The notes beneath the pieces were generated by a model that did no database searches, was not told where the DNA came from, and saw only the letters and a program-made list of their open reading frames with translations. Shown here one piece after another: positions 11,130-21,580 of a stretch of DNA of 64,000 bases. The stretch is from Thamnidium elegans. Its lineage: Eukaryota > Mucoromycota > Mucoromycetes > Mucorales > Mucoraceae. Each line of letters opens with the position of its first letter. Within the stretch, counting starts at the first letter, position 1. The stretch lies in NCBI GenBank assembly GCA_025201345.1, contig JAIXMG010000020.1:372001-436000 (forward strand), read 5' to 3'. Made by a program: the position numbers and the translations under genes.

Positions 11130-13245
11130 CTATGATTGCCAAGGTTGTTGCTGAGGTTGAGAATAATAATCAGTACCAGCATAAGTTTGGGGCTGTTGAG
11201 GATATGAATAGCCGTAAGGTTGTTGTGTGGGAGTTTCGAAACGAGACTGCTTTGCGTAAGGATAAGTTATATCCTCAGCAGGACGTTTTAAATTGGGTTG
11301 CTTCTCTGGAGGAAACTCTGTAGAGACACTAGCAGGGTTTCTATTAAGATTATAAACTGAGTTACCGCGTTCCAAAAGGAATTCTCTAAATTTGACATTA
11401 ATTTCCTTTTGTAAGTCTTTGTTTAAATGCGTACGACATTTTTCAAATACTTCCAAGATACGTTCCTCTGATGATGCATCTATATTATAACACGTATAAA
11501 TACCACTACTACTATTATTATTGATATTGTTATTATTATTATTTACCATAAAAACCAAGCTCGAAATTGATATAGTTCATCCAAAAGAATTTACTGTTGG
11601 AATATAACGTAGATGATGTTGAATATGTTTGTCTGGCTTTATCAACTTGATTGTTCTAATTATACTAGTTTTAGGATACAATATATATAATAAAAAAATT
11701 AAATTATACTAACCTGTTGTAAAAATCTAATATATTGAATAGTAAGAAAAGCTTTAGCGGATTCACCCAATTGATTGGAATTAATATAGGTATTAATACT
11801 ATTTTCAAACACGGTTGGATCCTGTCTACGCTCGAAATGTATCAAGTTTAAAATTGTTTCAATATGTGTAGGCACTATATATATATAAAAAGAGTTAGAC
11901 TTCATTTTACTATACATCTTGAATTTGATATTTTACTTGATTCTAAAATAGTTGTATATGTTTTCCTAGCCTCTTCTATATTTCCCTCTTCTTCTTGAAT
12001 TAAAGCAAGTGCTATCTTTGCATTACAGCGATCTCTAGGAAGGAATTTAAATGCAGCTCTTTCATAAGCATATCTGGCGTCACTTAATAAATTGTGTTTT
12101 GTCAACCATTGACCATAACGTAACCAAAACTCTTCATATTGAGCCTAATAAAAAAATATATAATTAATTATACATCTAAAAAAGAAAAATAGTAAAATAT
12201 ATATTTACACAAGGCACCAAGCATCGTTCATAAAGTGCACGTATACGTGGTATTTCATTTGTTGCTTCTTCAAAATCAAGATACTTGGACCAGTTCTGCA
12301 ATTGTGGTCTATCCAAGGGCTTGACATGGAAATAAGGACGTTTAATTTCGGCTTCGTAAACCCAACGTTTATTTGTTCCTTCTTGTGTCTTTTTATATAC
12401 AGCTAATGTTTGAGCATCGAGTTTTTCCTTTAATGCAGCTTCCATTTCCTCAGGTGTTAAAGCATCACCTTTTGCTTCGTGAATTTCTTTATAAAATACC
12501 TCTAATGTCGAAGGATCTATAGCCTCAGATGGTTTAATAGTTGAGCGGAGTCCGCGCCACTTCTCATAATAGCGAGCGTACTGATGCATAGGAATCAATA
12601 CAATACGATCTAAAAGTTTAAGAACACGTTTAGGGTTGGCAAGTCGTGTTTCTGCGAACTCAATATATTTATCCCAGAAGGGATGTGCAAGAAAATCTAA
12701 ACCAATACAAGATGCCGCACGTTCCAATAAACTACAACGAAAAAAGTTTTTTCTTTTAGAAGGGAGTAGATTGTTAAAGAATAATAATAAAAAAGTACCT
12801 TTCAATATCATCGTTTGAAGCAGAGTGAGACATTTTAAAGTCAATATATTGATTCCAAAGGTCAATAGAGTTATGAATAGCAGCTACACCTCTTTCGAAA
12901 ATCTATCAAAAAATAAGGGGGGAAGGGTTAGATGGGACAATACAATGTTTATTTATAAAATCTATTTACTTTTTCAGCACCTTCATCTCCATTGACAGCT
13001 AATTCCCAGTCAGAGTATTTCTTCCAGTAACCAAAACAAAGGGGAAACTTTGATAAAAAGCTATCATATACACTTTCTAAACGAGTTATATTCTCTGGTG
13101 GAGATAGTTTTGTGATACCCCCTTCTGCTGCTTCTGCTACTCGAATCAATTGTTCCCATGCAGTAAAGTTGTCGGGTGTATCGCGTACTACTTTCCAAAG
13201 GCGATCCCATTCAGTCACATTAGCATCGGTTGATTTCATGGACAT
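11130..13245 (-). CDS. PRP39: Pre-mRNA-splicing factor Prp39 (U1 snRNP, HAT repeats)
   Basis: Seven exons on the minus strand: 12970-13245, 12799-12902, 12209-12731, 11937-12144, 11714-11874, 11547-11655, 11130-11479, giving 576 residues. Prp39 is a U1 snRNP protein made of HAT (half-a-TPR) repeats that helps select 5' splice sites. Visible HAT motifs include WEQLIRVAE, FGYWKKYSDWE, DLWNQYIDFK, FWDKYIEFAE, NWSKYLDFE, FWLRYGQWL and FFWMNYINFELGFYG. The middle PYFHVKPLDRPQLQNW segment is characteristic of the family. The C-terminus is Pro/Gln/Tyr-rich (YGYSYPQQPQ). The gene is convergent with the BRCT gene: the two stops are only 79 bp apart, so their 3' UTRs probably overlap. Confidence 0.92.
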
Positions 13246-14217
13246 TTTTATATATTCGCGTTTTTATTTAGGAAAGAAAAAGAGGAAAAAAAATATAAAA
13301 AAAGGTAGGGCCCAAAAAGTCACAAATGTTTTTTTTTTTTTTTTGGTCGGAACAATCGTTTCCAAAGTCAACTGTGTACACTGATGATGTATCTTTTAGT
13401 TTGACATGTTTTACAAATAAGAGCACAAAATATAGACTCGTATTTAGTACATATTCGTAAAAAGACACTTAAAAATATATATATATATATGATTTTTAAA
13501 ACAAGGAAAAGTAGAAATTTTATTATATATTTGCAAAAAAAACGACACTGCAAATATAAATGAATTGAAAAGAACAAGCCCAAGAGTAAAGAAGAATAAA
13601 TAATGTTGTGAGCAGAATAGAAAGGAGAAGACCACCAACCAAGGAAAGGAAAACTAGAATGAGCAAATATAGAAAAAGGGTTATACATTACCTGTTGCAC
13701 CTATAAAATAAAAAAGAGAATAAAATATAATAAAATAAAGGGTAAAGAAAGGGGTATAAAGGAAAGGGGAAAGGTTGGTGGTATAAAAAATGTACAAATG
13801 GGACTCGTGGCGTCGCATGTATTAACATGATCCGCTCTTAAGGGTTTAATCTCAGCCGACATAAAGTCTAGCACCCCTCGATTGTCCTTCAAAGTACAAA
13901 AAGAAATAATAAAGAAAGTTTTTTTTTCACCAGCAACGCATAGTCCTCAACGCGAAAAAAAAAAGGACCCACAGGAAGACAGATAGGAGAAAGAGCAAGA
14001 ACCTGGTACTTGTGCGTGTTTGAATGTCACCGAGAAAGAGAGAGTGAGAGAATTCGCCTAGCCCTTTTCCTACCTTGAGAACCAGAGGCGAAGCCAGCTT
14101 GTTAGGATTTATTAGACGTACAGATAACATAATAGAAAGAATAAAAAAAATTGGGTAAAGTATATAAAGTTAGTTAAAAATATATCGTTTTGTTTCGTAT
14201 ACCTAGGTATATAAGAA
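13246..14217. other. Intergenic, 5' of PRP39 and 3' of the sugar transporter; unexplained higher-GC tracts
   Basis: No gene assigned. Stretches 13800-13890 and 13925-14125 are less AT-rich than the surroundings. On the minus strand an ATG at 14130 opens 19 codons to a good 5' splice site (CTCAAG then gtagg), and a second open stretch lies at about 13780-13890, but I could not join them into a convincing gene. The stem CATGT-ATTA-ACATG lies near 13815-13830. Homopolymer A/T runs occupy the rest. Confidence 0.4.
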
Positions 14218-15733
14218 TTATTCAATAGGATTGAACATGCGATCAATCTCTTCCAGCGTCTTTCCTTTTGTCTCTGGCAAAAAGAAACTACCTGCGAACA
14301 AGATGGTACAACAAGCACCAAAGAAATAATAGCCACCATAAACAGTTTCGGTCATAAAGATTGGCATAACAAAAGTCATAAAGATACCAACAGCCCAGTT
14401 AAGACCATAGGCAAGTCCGATAGTTTTTGCACGCGTACGCATGTTGGAAATTTCGGCTGGATAGATATAAGCAACAGGCCCCCAACTGTAAGCATAAGTA
14501 GCTTGGAAAATAAAGACAAAAGCAATAATTGCTCCACATACTGGAACACTACTAATAGTCACAACACCCTGGTCATCCACTACATAATATGCTTGAAACA
14601 AGGCTCCTACAATATACATTGATATGCCCATAATTGCAGCACCAGAAGCAAAGATACCACGGCGACCCAATTTATCAATTACAAACAAGGTAACGATAGA
14701 GACAATCAAGACAAGAATATTACTAGCACCACTAGTAGCTAAAGAAATGGCAGTGCCGCCAACACCAGCTTGCTGAAAGATTTGAGGAGAATAGTAACTG
14801 ATAGAATAAGTACCAGTAAAAGCAGCACCATTACCAGTGAAAAGAGCAAACATTGTACGCTTCAAATTTGTTCCGCGGAAGCACTCAATATATGTTCGAC
14901 TACCGAATGAACGCTCCACTTCAATTTCTTCACAGATACAGTTGTATTCGTTCAAGACCTCAGGATCGATGATAGTTGATTCGTGAAGTTTAGCAATGAC
15001 ATGTAAAGCTTCTTCCTTACGACCTTTATCGATAAGCCAACGAGGAGAAAAGGGTAAAAAGTAAACAGAAGCCAACAGAACACAAACAACCAACTGAATA
15101 AGAAAAGGAAGACGCCATGCCCAATCATTTGTGAGGTACGAAGTACCAAAATTAACAAAGTAACCTACAATAGTACCTACAGATGCAGTAGCACTAAATA
15201 GCGTAATTAACCGACCGCGGATATCAGGGGGTGCGATCTCAGTATGATAAAGAGGAATCGCGTTGGTTAAAAAACCTTCACCGAAACCAACAAAGATACG
15301 GCCAGCCATTAGCATACCAAAATTGATACCGATAGTTTCAAATAGAGCACCAAGAGCAAATACACCAGTACCAAGAAGAATAGTATATTTACGACCGATA
15401 GAATCTATAATGGATGTTAGTAAAAATAAACATAAATATAAAATAAAATACTTTACCACAAACATTGCCTGAAGCTAAACCACCAATAGTAGCAGTTAGT
15501 AACATAATGGCTACCAATAGTGCCTCACGATAAGTAGCTTGTACATTTAAAAAGCGATCAATAAATGGCTGAAGAACCATAATACCAGATATAGCACCTG
15601 AATCAAAGCCAACAACAAACCCACCACCAGCAGCAATGATACCTGACATGTAGAGCGATCTTCTACCACCTCTACGAATTACAGTGACAGATTCTATAGA
15701 CTTAGTATCGTAGTCAAGAATCTTGTCAGACAT
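14218..15733 (-). CDS. MFS sugar porter (hexose-transporter type)
   Basis: Two exons (15457-15733, 14218-15404) give 487 residues, typical for a 12-helix sugar porter that moves a hexose across the plasma membrane. Signatures in order: GGFVVGFDSGAISG in TM1; DSIGRK in loop 2-3 (created by the splice); GRIFVGFGEG in TM4; PFSPRWLIDKGR ending TM6; DKLGRRG in loop 8-9; PAEISNMRTRAKTIGLAYG in loop 10-11; and PETKGKTLEEID at the C-terminus. All conserved Arg/Glu gating positions seem present. The substrate cannot be told from sequence. The gene is divergent from YPT1 with 839 bp between starts. Confidence 0.93.
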
Positions 15734-16572
15734 TTAAAAAAATAAAAAGTATTATACAGAGAAAGAGAAAAGAGACATTTTATGTTGAAAAACGTTGCTC
15801 TTTTATCTTTGGAGATCCCGGTAGTATATTAAGATGAGAAGTCACATCTTTAATAGTATGAAAAATAAAAATAAAAAAATTATAAGAAAAAAAGTTAAAG
15901 TAGTGTGTATTGTAGTCTCTCTGATTTTCCGGTTCTACGTACTGTCATTATGATCTTTATATTTTAAGCAAATATGGATCGTTTAAGCTTAAATTTCTCG
16001 CTGAAAAGTGAATTATGTTTACATTATTTGTTCCGTAAATCAAGTTACACCAATAATGTATTAATATCACAAGTGAATCGGGCTTTGTTTGATAGCGCTT
16101 GAAAGGCCTAGAATCCTTTTAAGATAGCTTGTAGTAAAAAATATAGTTTATATATACGCCGAGGGCTCATGTTATCCTATCTTTGGGATGACGCTTTATA
16201 TGCAATAGAGTGATCATGCCTTTTCTGTTTAGACTTGGTTTTTTTTTATAGTCTTTTTTAGGTAAGTACTGCATTTTATTTTCTATTTGTAATGATTCAA
16301 GCTATTGATCATATTAAAAACAGTTGTTTTAGTGGTTTATCATGATATGAGGCTTCAAAAATAAGAGAGTAAAGTAAAAGACAAAAGAATGTAATGATGA
16401 TGATGATGATAGCAATAGTCATGCACGATGATGATTGGCTGCTATCGTGTTCGTGACTTTTTGCCTTATTCAGTTGCCAAAAAGTACTCTTTTTTTTTCT
16501 TTTCTTTTTTCTTTTCTTTTTTTTTTTTCATCTCTTCTAATTATATATATATAACTTAACTTATTAGTAACC
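15734..16572. other. Divergent promoter region of the sugar porter and YPT1
   Basis: AT-rich, no coding sequence seen. It holds a GAT microsatellite near 16394-16411 and pyrimidine-rich tracts (16490-16530) just upstream of YPT1. The latter are a common core-promoter feature of highly expressed fungal genes. Confidence 0.6.
16433..16440 (-). promoter_or_regulatory. CCAAT box upstream of YPT1
   Basis: GATTGGCT on the plus strand is AGCCAATC in reverse, a good match to the fungal HAP/CBF site. It lies 133 bp before the YPT1 ATG. It also sits inside a short inverted repeat (CACGAT...ATCGTG). Function is inferred from motif and position only. Confidence 0.35.
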
Positions 16573-17366
16573 ATGAATCCCGAATAGTAAGTAGTTTAAC
16601 TTGTTTTCTTTTTATATTTTCATCTAAACTTTGTTTGTTTAGCGATTATTTGTTTAAACTTTTATTAATTGGTGACTCTGGTGTTGGAAAGTCTTGTCTT
16701 TTACTTCGTTTTGCCGATGATACTTACACAGAAAGTTATATCTCAACTATTGGTGTTGATTTTGTAAGTAATATTTATTTATTTTATTATTTATACGTGT
16801 GTTAATAACTATTTTAAACCTGTAGAAAATTAGAACTATTGAATTAGAAGGAAAAACCGTCAAACTTCAAATTGTAAAAATATATACTATAAAAGAAAAG
16901 GGGTCGTACTAACAACATTTTTGTTTGTCTCCTATAGTGGGATACTGCAGGTCAAGAACGTTTCCGTACTATTACCTCTTCTTATTACCGCGGTGCACAC
17001 GGTATCATTGTTGTCTACGATGTTACAGACGAGGATTCTTTCAATAACGTAAAGCAATGGTTACAAGAAATTGATAGATATGCAGCAGAAGGAGTCAACA
17101 AATTATTAGTTGGTAATAAGAGTGATTTGGTTGATAAAAAGGTTGTCACAACTGAGCAAGCAAAGGAGTTTTCAGAGTCATTAAAGATACCACTTTTGGA
17201 AACATCCGCCAAGGATGCCACTAATGTCGAGCAAGCTTTCTTAACTATGGCCAAGCAAATCAAAGATAGAATGGGTTCTACTATGCAACAAACACAAGCT
17301 AAATCAACTGTAAAGGTTGGACAAGGTGCCGCTCTTGAGCCCAAGCAAAGTGGTGGTTGTTGTTAA
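16573..17366 (+). CDS. YPT1: Ypt1/Rab1 small GTPase (ER-to-Golgi traffic)
   Basis: Four exons (16573-16586, 16643-16763, 16826-16873, 16938-17366) give 203 residues. Rab1 controls vesicle tethering between ER and Golgi and autophagy initiation. The P-loop GDSGVGKS is at residues 15-22, the effector segment STIGVDF at 39-45, WDTAGQERF from 62, NKSD at 121-124, and SAKD later. The C-terminus ends GGCC for double geranylgeranylation. The N-terminus [15 protein letters not shown] is diagnostic for Ypt1 rather than Sec4/Rab8. The first exon is only 14 nt. All functional residues are present. Confidence 0.97.
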
Positions 17367-17738
17367 TTTTTTTTTTATTTGTGCATTGATTACTATTTGT
17401 ACTCTTTTTTTTTTTCTTTTCTTTTTTTTTTTTTTGTGTTGTTTGTATATATGTTATATACAAACTCGGCGTTATTAAGTTAATAAAAAGACAAGAAATT
17501 ATTTCCCTTTTTTAATGGAGTCTTTTTTCTTTTTCTTTTTTTCTCTCGTTTGAATTTGAATGAAAATCTAGGTTTATAAATACACATAATAATAATAATA
17601 ATAATAATAAATAGAAATTATGCAAAGTAAGAAGTTAAAAAAAAATGGTATATAACTAACAAGAATTACTCATTTTGTTCTTCTTTCTTGTGTATATAAC
17701 TTACAGATCAAGTCGATAGACTATCAGACGTCCCCAGT
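17367..17738. other. Intergenic between YPT1 and the GH5 gene, with AAT microsatellite
   Basis: T-rich 3' flank of YPT1. An (AAT)8-like run lies at about 17588-17611. A sequence resembling a 3' splice site (ttacag, ending 17706) lies shortly before the GH5 ATG, so a 5' UTR intron is possible. No gene seen. Confidence 0.55.
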
Positions 17739-19418
17739 ATGGATAATACATCATCTTCGTCTACAGTCAATGTTACAGAAGAGAGAAGAAAAGTAGAGAT
17801 TAACCCTGAGGATATTGAGAGAAAAGAATCGCCACTCCAAAGTAAAGAAACAAAGGAAGCACCTCGTACTGCATGGGGAAGGTTTAAACAAAGTAAAACT
17901 AGAGTAGCCTTACTTGTCACTTTTGCAACATTGGCAGTACTTGCAGCTATTATTGTACCACTTGTTTTATGTGGACTTATTGCAAAGCAAGAGAAACAAC
18001 CAGAAAGTAAGCCTAAAATAGTTACTCCAAGCTCCCCAGATTACCGAGATCCATTTGATGATACTGCCCGGGTTAATCCATATGCACCACCATTGACAGA
18101 AAAGTTTCGGTACAATCAAGGAGATTTAGTGCGTGGTATTAATTTAGGGGGATGGCTTGTACTTGAACCATTTATTACTCCCAAAATATTTGAACAAAAT
18201 GTCACAATTATGGACGAGTATCACCTTTGCGAACACTTGGGGCCGCAAGAAGCCAAGAGACAACTCAAGGAGCATTATGAGACATTTATCACCGAAGCCG
18301 ACTTCAAAAACATTGCCGAAATGGGTTTTAACCACGTACGAATTCCAACGGGACATTGGGCTGTTCAGGTCACACCGGATGAACCTTATGTAGCGTTTGA
18401 ATCCTGGCAGTATTTGATCAAGGGTATCCAATGGGCTCGCAAATATGGACTCCGTGTTATGGTAGAGCTTCACACTGCTCCTGGTTCTCAAAATGGCTGG
18501 AACCATTCTGGAAAATCTGGGGAAATCGGCTTCTTGAACGGTACCGATGGTGATGCTAATGCTCAACGCACAATTCAAATTACAACTGAAATGATTCGTT
18601 TTTTTTCTAAGCCAGAGTGGTCTAATGTCGTTCCATTATTTGGTGTATTAAATGAACCTGCTATGATGCAAATCCCCACTGAAAAGGTCAAGGGTTGGTA
18701 TGCTGAAAGTTACAATGCTATTAGAAAATTATTAGGTCCTGGTAAAGGTCCTCTTTTAACTTATCATGATGGATTTTACCCACTTAAAACATGGAATGGT
18801 TTCTTTGATAAATTATATGAACGAGTTATCTTGGGTAAAATAATAATATTATATTCTATATTTATTTATTTATTGACAGTTATTTCGTTTATATATATAT
18901 ATATAGAAACACATTTATATATGATATTTAATAATGGTTTAGTATCTATGCCAAGAGAATTACAAGCAGACTTTCCTTGTACAGCCTGGAGAAATGACTT
19001 GAAGAACTCTAATGCTGATGCGGGACCCACTATGGTAGGTGAATTCTCTATTGCAACAAATGACTGTGGTAAATATTTAAATGGAGTTGGATTTGGAGCA
19101 AGATATGATGGTACACTAAAACAAGAAGGAGCACCTACTCAACCTGTATGCCCAGAATGTACATGTAAAGGTGTTGATGATTGGAATACATGGACGCCTC
19201 ATTATAAAGAATTCTTATTAAAGTTTATGGAAAAACAAATGGATGCATATGAAGTAGGTGTTGGATGGTTTTATTGGACTTATAAGACCGAGAATCATAT
19301 TAATCCTCATTGGGATTATTTATTGGCATGGAAACAAGGATTTGCACCTAAAAATGTAAATTTACGTACAAATCGTTGTGCCATTAATAATAGTACTACA
19401 AAAGCAGAGGGAAATTAA
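17739..19418 (+). CDS. Membrane-anchored GH5 exo-beta-1,3-glucanase
   Basis: Type II membrane glucan 1,3-beta-glucosidase (ExgD-like) acting on cell-wall beta-glucan. Two exons, 17739-18834 and 18907-19418, give 535 residues. The 72-nt intron is a multiple of three with no stop, so an unspliced reading would add a spurious 24-residue hydrophobic insert; splicing restores the GH5-like THLY segment after VILE. Layout: cytosolic Ser/Glu-rich tail (1-55), one TM helix (~56-81), linker, GH5 barrel from ~125 (RGINLGGWLVLEPF). The catalytic acid/base is Glu306 in VLNEP, and the nucleophile is Glu411 in MVGEFSIA. Paired Cys residues (CPECTC) and WFYWTYK are visible. The catalytic set is complete. Confidence 0.93.
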   Translation: MDNTSSSSTVNVTEERRKVEINPEDIERKESPLQSKETKEAPRTAWGRFKQSKTRVALLVTFATLAVLAAIIVPLVLCGLIAKQEKQPESKPKIVTPSSPDYRDPFDDTARVNPYAPPLTEKFRYNQGDLVRGINLGGWLVLEPFITPKIFEQNVTIMDEYHLCEHLGPQEAKRQLKEHYETFITEADFKNIAEMGFNHVRIPTGHWAVQVTPDEPYVAFESWQYLIKGIQWARKYGLRVMVELHTAPGSQNGWNHSGKSGEIGFLNGTDGDANAQRTIQITTEMIRFFSKPEWSNVVPLFGVLNEPAMMQIPTEKVKGWYAESYNAIRKLLGPGKGPLLTYHDGFYPLKTWNGFFDKLYERVILGKIIILYSIFIYLLTVISFIYIYIETHLYMIFNNGLVSMPRELQADFPCTAWRNDLKNSNADAGPTMVGEFSIATNDCGKYLNGVGFGARYDGTLKQEGAPTQPVCPECTCKGVDDWNTWTPHYKEFLLKFMEKQMDAYEVGVGWFYWTYKTENHINPHWDYLLAWKQGFAPKNVNLRTNRCAINNSTTKAEGN

Positions 19419-19437
19419 ATAATAAAATTACAGATAT

Positions 19438-20444
19438 TTATTCATCATCTGGTTTAGAATAAACACTATTTCCTTCAATTAATAATCCTCCACCACTTGA
19501 CTTAATAGGCGTAAATGTATAATCATCTTGTTCATTATAACATTCTTGCCAGTTTTTAATACCTTCTAAATAATTCACTCTTAAATCAGATCGATATTCA
19601 TCTAATTTCTCCAAATTCTCAATAGCTAAATCATGCCCAATTTGTTGAATCTCTTTACTTTGCATTGACATTTTTTGTGCATGATTTACTGCTGAATCTA
19701 AAATATCACCCGTTGTGGTCATAAGTTTTCCCATGACTACTCGTAGTACATTATTATACCAAAACGATATTAATGGTACCGACTGTAATAACCCTATTTT
19801 CTCCCTATTTAGATTAACTATTACTAGGCAAATATTTATATTATATATATACCTTCTAGTGTCCAACTATCTTCCTGTTTATATATCTTTAAGAGCCCAC
19901 TATCACATTCTGTTTCACGAAAATGTAACGTAGTGATCGCAGGTACTTTCAAATATATAAAGTTTGGTAATATTGTTGGTGACAAGTTGTGTGTTAAATG
20001 TATTACGGCCGTTCGTCTGTACCATAATCAGTACAATGATATCATTATTTCATTACAAAAATCTTACTTTACCCATCAAATACTATATTTGTTATTGTTG
20101 GTTCTTTTCGATTTAATGTTTGCCATACTGTGTAAACACTTTTAAATATATTTAATACTTTTTCTGGTAATAAAAAAAAATAGTATTTAATATATATATA
20201 CGTACTATTGAATATTATTTACTCCATCTGTACTCATTATAGGTGAGCATAATGAGGCATCTTGAAAAAAATAATATTCTAAAATGTATTTTCGCTTAAT
20301 GGTATCGTATGAAAATAAATCTTCAATAATATCTGGGTAAAAAAAAATAGTTAAAAACAAGTTTCAGCTACGAAAAGTTACAAATATTTTACTTTTGATA
20401 ATATCAGAAGAAGATATTTCGTTGTGAATATCGGAAACAGACAT
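19438..20444 (-). CDS. NTF2-like/SigF-like fungal protein
   Basis: Not a well-characterised gene. Five exons were read (20393-20444, 20234-20332, 20073-20163, 19853-20016, 19438-19817), giving ~261 residues. The middle carries an NTF2-fold-like pattern: YYFFQDASLCSPI, then a VLNIFKSVYTVWQ helix, then TNIVFDGRTAVIHLTHNL and CDSGLLKIYKQEDSWTLE. The C-terminus is charged and helical (LISFWYNNVLRVVMGKLMTT, then NLEKLDEYRSDLRV). Fungal SigF-like NTF2 proteins share the early part. Two junctions are weak: exon 2 to 3 uses an unusual GTACAG donor, and the exon 4 to 5 intron is only 35 nt. Convergent with the GH5 gene, with the two stops 19 bp apart. Function unknown. Confidence 0.6.
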
Positions 20445-21580
20445 ATTTTTTTTTTTTTTTAAAGAAAAAAGAAAGGGGAAAAAGGAAAAAGGTCAATAGG
20501 GTCATCATGTGGATTACTTCACAGTTGATCAGTTAAATACCCAACCACTTTAGCTAGTCACGAAACTTACATTATTCTTTAGAGTTTCTATGGTGTACAA
20601 CGGACACAATTCTATCACAAAATTACAATTCAGTTATTGATACTTTACACGGAGAAAGAATATTTGGAAACCATAATAATAGCTATGTAAATAATAACGA
20701 GAAGGATATCGTCAGGTACAGAATCTATTTAGAAGGTGACATTTTGTACTGATAGTAGAATAATAGACGTTTGAGGGTAGAGTTGATACAACATCTCTTT
20801 CGGACAATATAGAGTAACAATGGCAAGTCTCATAATATAAAACAAAATATACCCTTGTACGACAATTTACAAAGTAATAAATGAAACTTAAAGTTGAGGT
20901 TTTCTATCGATCTTTTAGACAGCGAATTTCAAAAGATATGGCTTTAACAATTATAACTACTTGAATCATGCCCAATATACGCAAGAGTTTCAAGATAATA
21001 GTGAGAATAAAGAAGCTTGATGTACATCATCTTGTCATCAAAACAATGTGGTACCACTATACAAAAAGACTAAAATGGTTTACTAACCGTCCAAAATACG
21101 ACGCTGGTCCTAGAAGTTTATTTACAATAGAACATGATCTCCATAGTACTGCTTTAAATCTTATAAGCATTAAAAGTAAACAAGGTATAGTTTAACCATC
21201 ACGTGAAGAGCACAGTTTAAAAAAAAAAAAAATGGTTCAATGACTTTATGGAATTACCGGCGCTTGTTACGACAAACCTATACTTTATTTAGATAAACAT
21301 TTACTTTTTTTTTCAATTTAATAACCTTATATAAATCCTTCTTTTAAAAACTGACATTTACTTCGGTATAAACCGATAGATGTTCATTAATTCCCAAAAA
21401 CCATTTTTAGCTTAGCGACAGTGATATTTCTGGATAGGATAAAAACACATGGTTAAAAGGTTACACTAGCACTGTCACCCAATTAATCCTCGGTTTATTT
21501 ATAACCTATATAATCCTATATTCCTTTTCTTCTCTTTTCTTCTTTTTTTTTTATTTATATATATACATGATTTTTTATCA
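20445..21580. other. Intergenic, possibly with a decayed gene
   Basis: Between 20590 and 21195 several short open stretches have codon-like composition but are broken by stops. One runs from about 20630 to 20750 (containing DTLHGERIFGNHNNSYVNNN) and another from 20968 to 21195 (75 codons, with WFTNRPKYDAGPRSLFTIEH). They are in different frames and I could not splice them. They may be remnants of a gene, or coincidence. The rest is AT-rich promoter-like DNA before the methyltransferase. Confidence 0.3.

Noticed and set aside
13689..13701. 13-bp sequence tacctgttgcacc also present at 36466-36478, each looking like a tiny exon on the minus strand
   Set aside because: Matches of this length are expected by chance in a window this size, and no flanking exons could be joined.
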